A DNA stretch of 43,075 bases from UBA1783 sp964449115 (GTDB lineage Bacteria; Bacillota_I; Bacilli_A; Erysipelotrichales; Erysipelotrichaceae): NCBI GenBank assembly GCA_964449115.1, contig CAYUXW010000012.1, positions 1 to 43,075 on the forward strand. The letters are read 5' to 3'. The notes under the pieces were generated by a model, which did not search any database, was not told where the DNA came from, and saw only the letters and a program-made list of their open reading frames with translations. Of this stretch, positions 8,065-15,652 are shown piece after piece; position 1 is the stretch's first letter, and each line of letters begins with the position of its first letter. A program made the translations under genes and the position numbers.

Positions 8065-9879
8065 TTACTTTTCAGTAAAGTCAGCGTCCATAACATTATC
8101 ATCATAGCTGTTGGCACTGTTATCATAATGCATGTCCTGCTGTTGCTGTGCTTGTTGCTGATACATTGCTTCACCCATTGCCTGTGCTGCCTTCTGTAAA
8201 GCATCCAGTTTAGTTTTCAATGTATCGTAATCGTTATTATCTAAAGCTGTCTGTAATTCATTTTTCAGTTTTTCAACTTCTGCTTTCTGATTAGCATCAA
8301 TCTTATCAGCATTATCAGTTAACATCTGCTCAATCTGAATAATGAAGCCTTCTGCCTGGTTACGTAATTCAATTTCTTCTTTACGCTTGTCATCTTCAGC
8401 CTTGTGCAGTTCAGCTTCTCTTACCATTCTTTCAATTTCTTCTTCTGATAGTCCTGAAGAGTTGGTAATAGTAATAGATTGCTCCTTGCCAGTTCCCTTA
8501 TCCTTAGCTGAAACATGAACGATACCGTTAACGTCAATATCAAAGGTTACTTCAATCTGAGGAATTCCTCTTCTAGCTGGTGCAATACCATCCAGCTTGA
8601 ACATACCTAATGACTTGTTATCTTTGGCCATTGGTCTTTCACCTTGCAGAACATTGATATCTACAGCTGGCTGATTGTCTGCCGCTGTTGAGAAGATCTG
8701 TGATCTGCTGGTTGGAATAGTTGTGTTACGATCGATTAATCTAGTCATAACTCCACCTAATGTTTCAATACCTAATGACAGTGGTGTAACATCTAACAAT
8801 AGTACATCGCTGACATCACCTTTCAGTACTCCACCCTGAATTGCAGCACCCATAGCTACTACTTCATCTGGGTTAACACTCTTGTTAGGTTCTTTTCCAA
8901 GTTCATTTTTAACAGCTTCCTGAACTGCTGGAATTCTGGTTGAACCACCAACCAACAGTACCTGGTCAATGTCACTCTTTGTTAAACCTGAATCGCTTAA
9001 AGCCTGTCTGATTGGTCCAATTGTCTTTTCAACGATTGGTTTAATCATATCTTCAAATCTTGCTCTGGTTAAAGAAGTTTCAACGTGTAATGGTCCATCA
9101 GAGTTAGCTGAGATAAATGGAATTGAAATCTGAACTTCTTTCATTGAAGATAAGTCTTTTTTAGCTTTCTCAGCTGATTCCTTGATTCTCTGTAAAGCCA
9201 TGTTGTCTTTTTTCAAATCAATACCATAGTCTTTTCTAAAGCCATCACAGATATAGTCAACGATCAGGTTGTCAATGTCATCTCCACCAAGTTTATTGTT
9301 ACCAGCTGTTGCCAATACTTCAAAAGTACCATCAGCCAAGTGCAGAATACTGACGTCAAATGTTCCTCCACCAAAGTCATAAACTAATACTGTCTGTTCA
9401 ACGTTGGTCTTATCAATACCGAAAGATAAAGCTGCTGCTGTAGGCTCGTTGATAATTCTAGCTACTTCCAAGCCAGCAATTCTACCAGCATCCTTAGTTG
9501 CCTGACGCTGAGCATCGTTAAAGTAAGCTGGAACAGTAATAACAGCATCAGTAACCTTTGTGCCCAGATAAGCTTCAGCATAATCTTTCATATAAGCCAG
9601 AATCATTGCTGAAATTTCCTGAGGTGTATACATTTTACCTTCCAGTTCAACTTTTTGATTTGAACCCATCAATCTTTTAATTGATGTTACTGAGTTTTTA
9701 TTTGTAACTACCTGACGTTTAGCAGCATCGCCAACAATCTTATCGCCATTTTTAAATGCTACTACCGATGGAGTAGTTCTATTTCCTTCTGGATTTGTGA
9801 TAATTGTAGCTTCACCATTTTCAAATACTGCTACACATGAATTTGTTGTACCTAAGTCAATACCAATAATTTTTCCCAT
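8065..9879 (-). CDS. dnaK: Chaperone DnaK (Hsp70)
   Basis: DnaK is the ATP-dependent Hsp70 that binds unfolded peptides in the cytoplasm with DnaJ and GrpE. The 604-residue protein has the nucleotide-binding domain signatures GIDLGTTNSCVAV at the start, VYDFGGGTFDVSIL near residue 170 and VLLVGGSTRIPAVQ near residue 310. The substrate-binding domain begins after LLLDVTPLSLGIETLGG, followed by a helical lid with a Gln-rich stretch (QQQAQQQQ) and the terminal DADFTEK. It lies 19 bases after grpE and shares the CIRCE-controlled promoter upstream of hrcA. Confidence 0.98.
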   Translation of the reverse strand: MGKIIGIDLGTTNSCVAVFENGEATIITNPEGNRTTPSVVAFKNGDKIVGDAAKRQVVTNKNSVTSIKRLMGSNQKVELEGKMYTPQEISAMILAYMKDYAEAYLGTKVTDAVITVPAYFNDAQRQATKDAGRIAGLEVARIINEPTAAALSFGIDKTNVEQTVLVYDFGGGTFDVSILHLADGTFEVLATAGNNKLGGDDIDNLIVDYICDGFRKDYGIDLKKDNMALQRIKESAEKAKKDLSSMKEVQISIPFISANSDGPLHVETSLTRARFEDMIKPIVEKTIGPIRQALSDSGLTKSDIDQVLLVGGSTRIPAVQEAVKNELGKEPNKSVNPDEVVAMGAAIQGGVLKGDVSDVLLLDVTPLSLGIETLGGVMTRLIDRNTTIPTSRSQIFSTAADNQPAVDINVLQGERPMAKDNKSLGMFKLDGIAPARRGIPQIEVTFDIDVNGIVHVSAKDKGTGKEQSITITNSSGLSEEEIERMVREAELHKAEDDKRKEEIELRNQAEGFIIQIEQMLTDNADKIDANQKAEVEKLKNELQTALDNNDYDTLKTKLDALQKAAQAMGEAMYQQQAQQQQDMHYDNSANSYDDNVMDADFTEK

Positions 9880-9898
9880 AATTTATTCCTTCTTTCTT

Positions 9899-10447
9899 TT
9901 ACTCACTGACCTTTACCAAGGCCGCTCTTAATAATCTGTCTTTTAACATATAACCTTTTTGAAAAACTTCAATTACTATATTCGGTTCTACACCCTCGAC
10001 TTTCTCTGTCACCATTGCATTTTCGAAGTTTGGATCAAAAGGTTTATCTATACTATCAATTTGACTAACCCCTTCATCGGTTAGTGCCTGTATTATCTGA
10101 TCGTAAGTCAGTTTAACTCCCTTGACAAAAGGATCAGATATATCTTTTCCAGCCAGTGCTATTTCTAGAGCATCTAAAGCTGGTAAAATGCTTTGGGCGA
10201 AACTCTGAATTCGATATTTGTGAGCATTTTCAGCATCACTCAACAATCTTTTCTTCAGATTTTCCGTATCTGCATAAGCCTTATAATAAGCATTTTTGGT
10301 GATTGTGACTTCTTTTTGAAGTTCTTCAATCGTCTGTTGTAGTTTTTCAGTTTCAGTCAGTTCTACTTCTTCCTGTTTTTCTTCTTCAAGTATTTCTACC
10401 GTAACTTCTTTTTCTTCAACTTTCTTGTTCTTATCTTTTTTGCTCAT
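9899..10447 (-). CDS. grpE: Nucleotide exchange factor GrpE
   Basis: GrpE releases ADP from DnaK. The 182-residue protein has a charged, Lys/Glu-rich N-terminal tail (about residues 1-45), a long dimerisation helix (residues 45-110, with YYKAYADTENLKKR as the family core) and a C-terminal beta-wing ending in QKGYMLKDRLLRAALVKV, which closely fits the GrpE signature. It lies 14 bases downstream of hrcA and 19 bases upstream of dnaK, in one operon. Confidence 0.96.
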   Translation of the reverse strand: MSKKDKNKKVEEKEVTVEILEEEKQEEVELTETEKLQQTIEELQKEVTITKNAYYKAYADTENLKKRLLSDAENAHKYRIQSFAQSILPALDALEIALAGKDISDPFVKGVKLTYDQIIQALTDEGVSQIDSIDKPFDPNFENAMVTEKVEGVEPNIVIEVFQKGYMLKDRLLRAALVKVSE

Positions 10448-10461
10448 TTTAACCTCAATTT

Positions 10462-11472
10462 CTATTTTTTCTTCTTATATTGGCTTTCGATAAACTGCGT
10501 TGCGAAATCCAATATTGAAACAATCTTGTTATAATTCATGCGACTTGGTCCGACAACCATTAATTTTCCTTCTTCTTCACCAATATTGAAGACTGAAGAA
10601 ACAATAGCCACATCATTAACCCATATCAGTTCACCTTTATTGTCTGGTGATTTGACCTTGACACTTGATTCACTGGTCCCTATTTTTTTCCAGAGGGCAG
10701 AATCATCAAACATTTTCATGATTTCCCTTAACTTTTCAATGTCGCTGAATTCAGGCTGATACAACATATTTGTTGCTCCTGAAAAATATACATTGTCACT
10801 GGCAAATTTTACAAACGCCTGCACAAAGGCATTGAACAGTATCTCATGTCTTTTAACTGATCTTTCTAAAATCGGTTTGATTTCATTCAACTTAGCTACC
10901 ACATCATTAATTAGTGTCCCCACTAAATAGTCATTCAAGATGTTTGTACAGGTCTGAATATCTTCAACCGATACCCTGTCAGCAAAGTAGAATGTCTTAT
11001 TTTCAGCATGACCCTGATCAGTAATAATTACAGCCACCGCACTTGTTTCACTCAGTGGAAACAGCTTTATGTGGGCCAGACTCTGCCTGTTAGCATCGGG
11101 ACCTAATACCAGTGAAGTCAAATTTGTCATATTTGATAAAATATCACAACTTGCCTGAATCACATTCTCAAGTGGTAAGTCGCTGGAAAAGAATGTCTGT
11201 AATTGATATTTCTCTTTTTCATCCAAGAATGAGTCCATCAGGTTTTCAACATAATAGCGATAGCCATATGTTGACGGGACTCTGCCAGATGAAGCATGAG
11301 TTTTCTCTAATAAACCTTCTGTTTCCAGATAATTCATTTCATTACGAATTGTTGCACTTGAACAGTTTAGTCCGTATTGCTCCAGCAAGGTCTTTGATCC
11401 GATTGGTTCAGCTGTCTTAATAAACTCTTCAACAATCGCTTTCAAGATAACTTCCTGTCTTCTAGATAACAT
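10462..11472 (-). CDS. hrcA: Heat-inducible transcription repressor HrcA
   Basis: HrcA represses class I heat-shock genes by binding CIRCE. The 336-residue protein starts with a winged helix-turn-helix (MLSRRQEVILKAIVEEFI, then SATIRNEMNYLE as the recognition region and HASSGRVPSTYGYRYYV). The GAF-like and dimerisation domains follow, with an MVVGPSRMNYNKIVSILDF motif near the C-terminus that is typical of the family. The ATG follows an AGGGGAG ribosome site. It is the first gene of its operon, with CIRCE sequences on both sides of its promoter, so it autoregulates. Confidence 0.97.
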   Translation of the reverse strand: MLSRRQEVILKAIVEEFIKTAEPIGSKTLLEQYGLNCSSATIRNEMNYLETEGLLEKTHASSGRVPSTYGYRYYVENLMDSFLDEKEKYQLQTFFSSDLPLENVIQASCDILSNMTNLTSLVLGPDANRQSLAHIKLFPLSETSAVAVIITDQGHAENKTFYFADRVSVEDIQTCTNILNDYLVGTLINDVVAKLNEIKPILERSVKRHEILFNAFVQAFVKFASDNVYFSGATNMLYQPEFSDIEKLREIMKMFDDSALWKKIGTSESSVKVKSPDNKGELIWVNDVAIVSSVFNIGEEEGKLMVVGPSRMNYNKIVSILDFATQFIESQYKKKK

Positions 11473-11488
11473 CCTTCTCCCCTCTTTT

Positions 11489-11515
11489 CTGGCACTTAAC
11501 TTCTGCCACTGCTAA
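11489..11515 (-). promoter_or_regulatory. Possible second, degenerate CIRCE in the hrcA leader
   Basis: CTGGCACTT and CACTGCTAA are separated by 9 bases. The half-sites match the CIRCE consensus at 6 and 7 of 9 positions, with correct spacing. It lies between the predicted transcription start and the hrcA ATG, where a bound repressor would still block transcription. It is weaker than the upstream copy and could be coincidence. Confidence 0.45.
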
Positions 11516-11516
11516 T

Positions 11517-11545
11517 AGTATAATACATTAGTTTAGCACTGTCAA
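11517..11545 (-). promoter_or_regulatory. Sigma-A promoter of the hrcA-grpE-dnaK-dnaJ operon
   Basis: On the minus strand TTGACA (11540-11545) and TATACT (11517-11522) are separated by exactly 17 bases, close to the ideal housekeeping promoter. The -35 lies entirely inside the CIRCE operator, so repression by HrcA and derepression on heat shock follow directly. Confidence 0.9.
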
Positions 11546-11559
11546 CTATTAAGTGCTAA
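11533..11559 (-). promoter_or_regulatory. CIRCE operator of hrcA operon
   Basis: TTAGCACTG-N9-AAGTGCTAA, 16 of 18 consensus positions, covers the -35 region of the hrcA promoter. This is the standard operator for HrcA. Confidence 0.95.
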
Positions 11560-11576
11560 TTTTTTATATTATAAAT

Positions 11577-11606
11577 ATAAAAAACGATTACCCTCTGATA
11601 ATCGTT
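11577..11606 (-). terminator. Terminator after acyltransferase
   Basis: AACGATTA and TAATCGTT pair around an 8-base loop, followed on the minus strand by a T6 run. It ends the upstream acyltransferase transcript before the heat-shock promoter. Confidence 0.85.
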
Positions 11607-11632
11607 ATTTTCGCTATAATTCAGTCATTTTT

Positions 11633-12691
11633 TTATTGTTTTTTGGCTTTATTTTCTATTAATTCAAACACTTTATCAAAGATATAAGCCAATATTACTG
11701 TAATTAATGCCGATAAGATGAAAAATGCATACTTGTTACTTTTTGGTAAACCTAAATTAGCCAAAACTATCATCGGCAGTCTCTGCAGAATATAAATACT
11801 GAAAACATGATCGCCACAGAAATTGAGTACCCTGTTTCCAATTGATAATTTCATTGTCACAGTGACAACTAAAAATGTGAAAATAATTCCCCAAATCATA
11901 AAGCTCAGGGCATCCATATTAAGCCTGAATACTGCTACAGCTATATATGAAATAAACAAAAGTAATAACACCATTCGATATGTTTTCTCATTTCTCATTA
12001 CAATCTCTTCAATTCGATCTTTAAAAATTGAATACCAGATGCCCAATGGAAATAAAATAGCTGTATCATACCACCAATGTTCTTTGCCAGCCAGTTTCAA
12101 GGTCACAATCAATAAAATAGTCAAAAAAGTTAAAACAAGTGCAGCGTTATAGTGTGTTTCATCTTCCCTGTTTTTAAAAACAGAAAAAGAAACATAAACA
12201 AAAATATATAAGACAAAGGTAACAAACATATACCAGTTAGAATTGCCAAAACCACTATAGCCAATCCAGGAAGTCCAAAAGACAAAACTGTCAAATTCCA
12301 CCTTAAATACAAAATGCTGTAAGACAAAATACATCAGTACCACAACATTAAATCGAATCAGTAGGCTTGGCAGCTTTTTCTTAAAAACATCATCAGCGTA
12401 CTTAAATCCCTTGCGTTTGATAGACTCCATAATTCCGTAGCCTGAATAAAACAAAAACAAGGTCACAACCAATTGACCTAAAAATAAAGAAAACCAGTAA
12501 AGTGGTTTATCAATCAGACTCTCTAAAATTAAATATTGGTTAATATGAGAAAAGAATACTAAAACAGTAAAAATTCCTTTTATTGGTTTTGTTTTTTCTA
12601 TCGACATATAGTCTTCATTAAACTTACCCTTTGGAGCAATTTTTACTCCATAAAATACCAGTATGATTAATAATAGTAGAAATACAGTCAT
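11633..12691 (-). CDS. Acyltransferase 3 family membrane protein
   Basis: This is a 352-residue protein with about ten hydrophobic helices and the acyltransferase-3 (OatA/NodX-like) layout. A GIFTVLVFFSHINQYL segment near residue 40 carries the conserved histidine after helix 1. The family moves acyl groups, usually acetyl, onto cell-wall or surface sugars; the acceptor is unknown. The C-terminus has a Lys-rich tail. Its ATG directly abuts the stop of a possible 33-residue ORF, inside which its ribosome site (AGGAG) lies. It is one of three acyltransferase-3 genes in this window, and they are not close copies of one another. Confidence 0.85.
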   Translation of the reverse strand: MTVFLLLLIILVFYGVKIAPKGKFNEDYMSIEKTKPIKGIFTVLVFFSHINQYLILESLIDKPLYWFSLFLGQLVVTLFLFYSGYGIMESIKRKGFKYADDVFKKKLPSLLIRFNVVVLMYFVLQHFVFKVEFDSFVFWTSWIGYSGFGNSNWYMFVTFVLYIFVYVSFSVFKNREDETHYNAALVLTFLTILLIVTLKLAGKEHWWYDTAILFPLGIWYSIFKDRIEEIVMRNEKTYRMVLLLLFISYIAVAVFRLNMDALSFMIWGIIFTFLVVTVTMKLSIGNRVLNFCGDHVFSIYILQRLPMIVLANLGLPKSNKYAFFILSALITVILAYIFDKVFELIENKAKKQ

Positions 12692-12793
12692 TTACTTTTC
12701 TCCTGTTACACCTGTAAATAATTTTACCATATTTAAAATAAAAATAGGCATATTAATCAGCTTGAAGAACCATTTCATCTTTTTTACAGACAA
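12692..12793 (-). CDS. Possible 33-residue membrane micro-ORF upstream of acyltransferase
   Basis: This ORF reads from a TTG with AGGAAA a few bases upstream, or from an internal ATG six codons later, and ends in TAA immediately followed by the acyltransferase ATG. The product contains MKWFFKLINMPIFILNMV, a short hydrophobic helix, and ends KLFTGVTGEK. The zero-base junction and the downstream ribosome site inside its last codons suggest translational coupling. I do not recognise it. It may be a leader peptide or a small partner of the acyltransferase. Confidence 0.45.
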   Translation of the reverse strand: MSVKKMKWFFKLINMPIFILNMVKLFTGVTGEK

Positions 12794-12930
12794 AAATTTC
12801 CTGACAGCACTAATCTGACTTCTAAAAAAGCATTAAATATACGCTTTTGGCAGTTAAACTTTTGGATTTCGATACTTCTTTGTAAAAGGCTGGTAAAACA
12901 GAATGACTATCCATCGTTATAAAATTAACT

Positions 12931-12936
12931 TATAAT
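12931..12936 (+). promoter_or_regulatory. -10 element just before yhcC
   Basis: TATAAT lies only 6 bases before the yhcC ATG, placing the likely transcription start at or next to the start codon. No purine-rich ribosome site exists between them and no clear -35 is seen. This suggests a leaderless transcript, unless the real promoter is further upstream. Confidence 0.4.
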
Positions 12937-12942
12937 ATATTT

Positions 12943-13887
12943 ATGAAAAATCCTTTTAAATATTCTTTAGATAACAAACGCTACCTTACCTGGAATTATT
13001 ATGGTAAAAGCAACTTTCAAAATAAAATCATCAAGATCCCTATTGATGGTCCTTTTTCCTGCCCTAATCGAGATGGTTCCCTAGGTAAGGATGGATGTGT
13101 GTTTTGTCTGGGAGGATCAAATGCCTTTCCAGAATTAAGTGATAAAGATTTGATGAAACAGTACCAGCAAAGAAAAGAAATCTTTTTAAAAAAATGGCCT
13201 GATGGTATTCCCTATGTTTATTTTCAGTCTTTTTCCAACACTTATGCTCCTTTAGAAAAACTGAAAGAAATCTACCAGCCCTTTATCGAAAGTAAGGAAA
13301 TAAAGGGAATTATCATTTCAACCAGAAGTGACTGCCTGGATGATGAAAAAATTGCCTTTTTAAACTCTTTGACAAAAATCAAGCCAGTCTGGATTGAACT
13401 GGGACTGCAGTCAATTCACGATAAAACTTTAAAAGAAATGAATCGAGCGCATAGTTATCAAAACTTTTTAGAAGCGATTGAAAAACTAAAAAACACCGAC
13501 ATAAAAATCAGTGTTCATTTAATTAATGGCTGGCCAACTGAAACTGAACAGATGATGCTGCAGACCGCCATCGAAGTAGGAAAACTTCCCATCCATGCCA
13601 TCAAGTTTCATATGCTGCACATCTGTAAACACACAGCCTTAGGGGATCTTTATCAAAAAGAACCTTTTAATCTTTTAAGTAAAGAGCAATATGTCAGTAT
13701 TGTAGCTAAGCAGCTTTCCTATCTAAGGGAAGATATTATCATTGAAAGGCTGACTGGTGATGGCTTAAAACAGTACTTGCTGGCTCCAATGTGGACGCTG
13801 AAAAAGGTCAGTGTCATCAATGACATTGATAAAAAAATGGTAGAGTTAGACCTCTACCAGGGAAAGAATTACTCTGAAAGTCGATAA
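12943..13887 (+). CDS. Radical SAM protein, YhcC/TIGR01212 family
   Basis: The 314-residue protein has the family's N-terminal NPFKYSLDNKRY segment and an unusual radical-SAM cysteine cluster (CPNRDGSLGKDGCVFC, about residues 40-55) that should bind a 4Fe-4S cluster and S-adenosylmethionine. IELGLQSIHDKTLKEMNR is the conserved core near residue 155, and RLTGDGLKQYLLAPMW is the C-terminal signature. The biochemical role of this family is not settled. The ATG fits the family start even though no ribosome site precedes it. Its 3' end overlaps the convergent DUF1287 gene by 19 bases. Confidence 0.9.
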   Translation: MKNPFKYSLDNKRYLTWNYYGKSNFQNKIIKIPIDGPFSCPNRDGSLGKDGCVFCLGGSNAFPELSDKDLMKQYQQRKEIFLKKWPDGIPYVYFQSFSNTYAPLEKLKEIYQPFIESKEIKGIIISTRSDCLDDEKIAFLNSLTKIKPVWIELGLQSIHDKTLKEMNRAHSYQNFLEAIEKLKNTDIKISVHLINGWPTETEQMMLQTAIEVGKLPIHAIKFHMLHICKHTALGDLYQKEPFNLLSKEQYVSIVAKQLSYLREDIIIERLTGDGLKQYLLAPMWTLKKVSVINDIDKKMVELDLYQGKNYSESR

Positions 13888-14534
13888 TGACCAACGATAT
13901 CGTTTCGATATTCTAATACATCTTCCAAATAATTGGCTTGATAAGGGTTAGCATTATGATAAATAAATGGTATCCCTTTTTTATTGCGATATTCACTGAT
14001 GACGCCTATATGACCTGCAAAGATAATAATATCTCCCGGCTGCCAGCTTTCTAAATCGTAAATATCGGTAGTAAGAGAAATGAAATTGTTTTTAAAAAAG
14101 ACCTGCAGGTTTTCTACTCTTCTAAAATCAATGTTGATATCAACTACTTCAATGTCATACATATCCCTGTTAGCCCAGATGTCATCATAGACCAGTCTCA
14201 TCAAATCATAGCCAGCATTTAACATGCCAAAAGCTACTACATCCGTGCATACTCCATAATTATCATCTGGATAGCCGGTACTATAATATTTGCTTTTGTA
14301 TTCAGGGTTGCTTGCCAGATAGTCTTTAACTGACTGCAGCATATCACTTTGATCATCAATCCCATCATTGTCCTTATCAACAGAACTGACAAGTGTTTCT
14401 ATACCAAAATCCTCATTGGTATATCTGCGATGAGGAATATAATTAAAAACATAAAGAAAACTGACTGCCACAATTAAACAACAGACTATTAATATTTTCA
14501 GTATGCTATTGACGATCTTTTTAATTTTTTCCAT
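13869..14534 (-). CDS. DUF1287-type membrane-anchored cysteine hydrolase with EF-hand-like loop
   Basis: The 221-residue protein has one N-terminal transmembrane helix (about residues 10-30) and an extracytoplasmic domain. SSVDKDNDGIDDQSD is a calcium-binding DxDxDGxxD loop of EF-hand/dockerin type. NYGVCTDVVAFGML carries the candidate catalytic cysteine, and PGDIIIFAGHIGVISE the histidine, arranged as in DUF1287 (PF06940) and NlpC/P60-like hydrolases. A cell-wall role is therefore likely but unproven. It is the last gene of the sufS-sufU cluster, 14 bases after the C39-like gene, and overlaps yhcC tail to tail. Confidence 0.75.
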   Translation of the reverse strand: MEKIKKIVNSILKILIVCCLIVAVSFLYVFNYIPHRRYTNEDFGIETLVSSVDKDNDGIDDQSDMLQSVKDYLASNPEYKSKYYSTGYPDDNYGVCTDVVAFGMLNAGYDLMRLVYDDIWANRDMYDIEVVDINIDFRRVENLQVFFKNNFISLTTDIYDLESWQPGDIIIFAGHIGVISEYRNKKGIPFIYHNANPYQANYLEDVLEYRNDIVGHYRLSE

Positions 14535-14548
14535 TCGCTACTCTTTAC

Positions 14549-15193
14549 CTAATACCTAAAACAAACAGCATATTTAATCAGCTTTTCATCAATGTAGGCC
14601 AGATAACCCCAGGTATCTATCACCTGAAAATAGGTTTTATCCTGGCATTCAATATATTTATAACCAACTACCCAGTGCAGTCCATAGGGACTGATTCTTC
14701 TATCAATTTTATTTAAATACATCATCACTGGATAACCAGCGCTGATGCTTTTTTTATATTCGTTAATATCTTTACTCTTATAGGGTAAGAGTTTACCTTT
14801 TTCAATGTTGCTGTAAGTACTTTTATAAAACCACTTGATACCTCGGATAATATCTTTGGCAAAAGCACCAGGCAGGGGTGGCTCAATGCGTGGCCATAGT
14901 AAATGTATCAGCCATTTGGCAAAGTTGCCATCAATAAAAGAATATGGTTCATTTACTATAATCTGGTTGTCAAAGTTATTATTTAAATAACTGAGGCAAA
15001 TAGCAGTACAGACACTACCGCAAACGCCACAACCAAGATAGCCATATCCATATTCTGTTTTTAATGAATTTATCCACTGTCTTCTGGTATAAACGAGCAC
15101 TTTTGAATCATCAATTCCGTGTTCATCTAAACCTATTAGAAACTCGGGCTTGCTTTTAATTACGCTCGCTTTTATTTTTTCAGCTTTATTCAT
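14549..15193 (-). CDS. C39-like papain-fold cysteine peptidase, cytoplasmic
   Basis: The 214-residue protein has GYGYLGCGVCGSVCTAICL near residue 50, where the cysteine before a helix resembles the C39-like (PF13529-type) active site. GLHWVVGYKYI near residue 180 would supply the histidine and VIDTWG the Asp. No signal peptide or membrane segment is seen, so it appears cytoplasmic, which is odd for this fold. It overlaps the 3' end of sufU by 8 bases and precedes the DUF1287 gene. The function is unknown; the peptidase call rests on motif layout only. Confidence 0.55.
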   Translation of the reverse strand: MNKAEKIKASVIKSKPEFLIGLDEHGIDDSKVLVYTRRQWINSLKTEYGYGYLGCGVCGSVCTAICLSYLNNNFDNQIIVNEPYSFIDGNFAKWLIHLLWPRIEPPLPGAFAKDIIRGIKWFYKSTYSNIEKGKLLPYKSKDINEYKKSISAGYPVMMYLNKIDRRISPYGLHWVVGYKYIECQDKTYFQVIDTWGYLAYIDEKLIKYAVCFRY

Positions 15194-15635
15194 TTTTGTT
15201 TTTACTTTCGTTGATTACCTTTATCAGACCATTCCAGCCCATTGTGGCACAGATAATGCGATTAACCTGTCTACCAACTGTATCAAATACCACAGCTTCA
15301 CCTAAAAGCTTCTCATCATATTCTTTTTGATAAACCATATTGAAATAATTCTGAACAATTTCCTCAGCTTCATCAATACTGCGACCTTTAAGCAGTTCAC
15401 TCATGATTGAAGTTGAAGCAGTTGCGATGACACAAGCCTTACTATCAAATCTGATATCTTCAATAATTCCATTTTCAATTAAAACCTGCAGAAAAACATC
15501 ATCAAGACAGGTATCATTATGCATATTAACCTGCTTATATCTTTTATCAACTACCAGCTGATGATTTCTTGGCTGCTGATAATGTTCCATAATAATTTCT
15601 CTTTTTAATATTGGATTATTTTTTATCGATTTCAT
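15186..15635 (-). CDS. sufU: Iron-sulfur assembly protein SufU
   Basis: SufU accepts sulfur from SufS for Fe-S cluster assembly in Gram-positive bacteria. The 149-residue protein keeps the zinc/sulfur ligands: Cys43 and Asp45 in NDTCLDD, Cys68 in SKACVIATAS, and Cys129 in RIICATMGWNGL. The loop usually written NPTCGD is NDTCLD here, a mild deviation. It is 17 bases downstream of sufS. The SufB, SufC and SufD components are not in the window. Cytoplasmic. Confidence 0.93.
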   Translation of the reverse strand: MKSIKNNPILKREIIMEHYQQPRNHQLVVDKRYKQVNMHNDTCLDDVFLQVLIENGIIEDIRFDSKACVIATASTSIMSELLKGRSIDEAEEIVQNYFNMVYQKEYDEKLLGEAVVFDTVGRQVNRIICATMGWNGLIKVINESKNKNE

Positions 15636-15652
15636 AATATTCTCCTGTCTTT

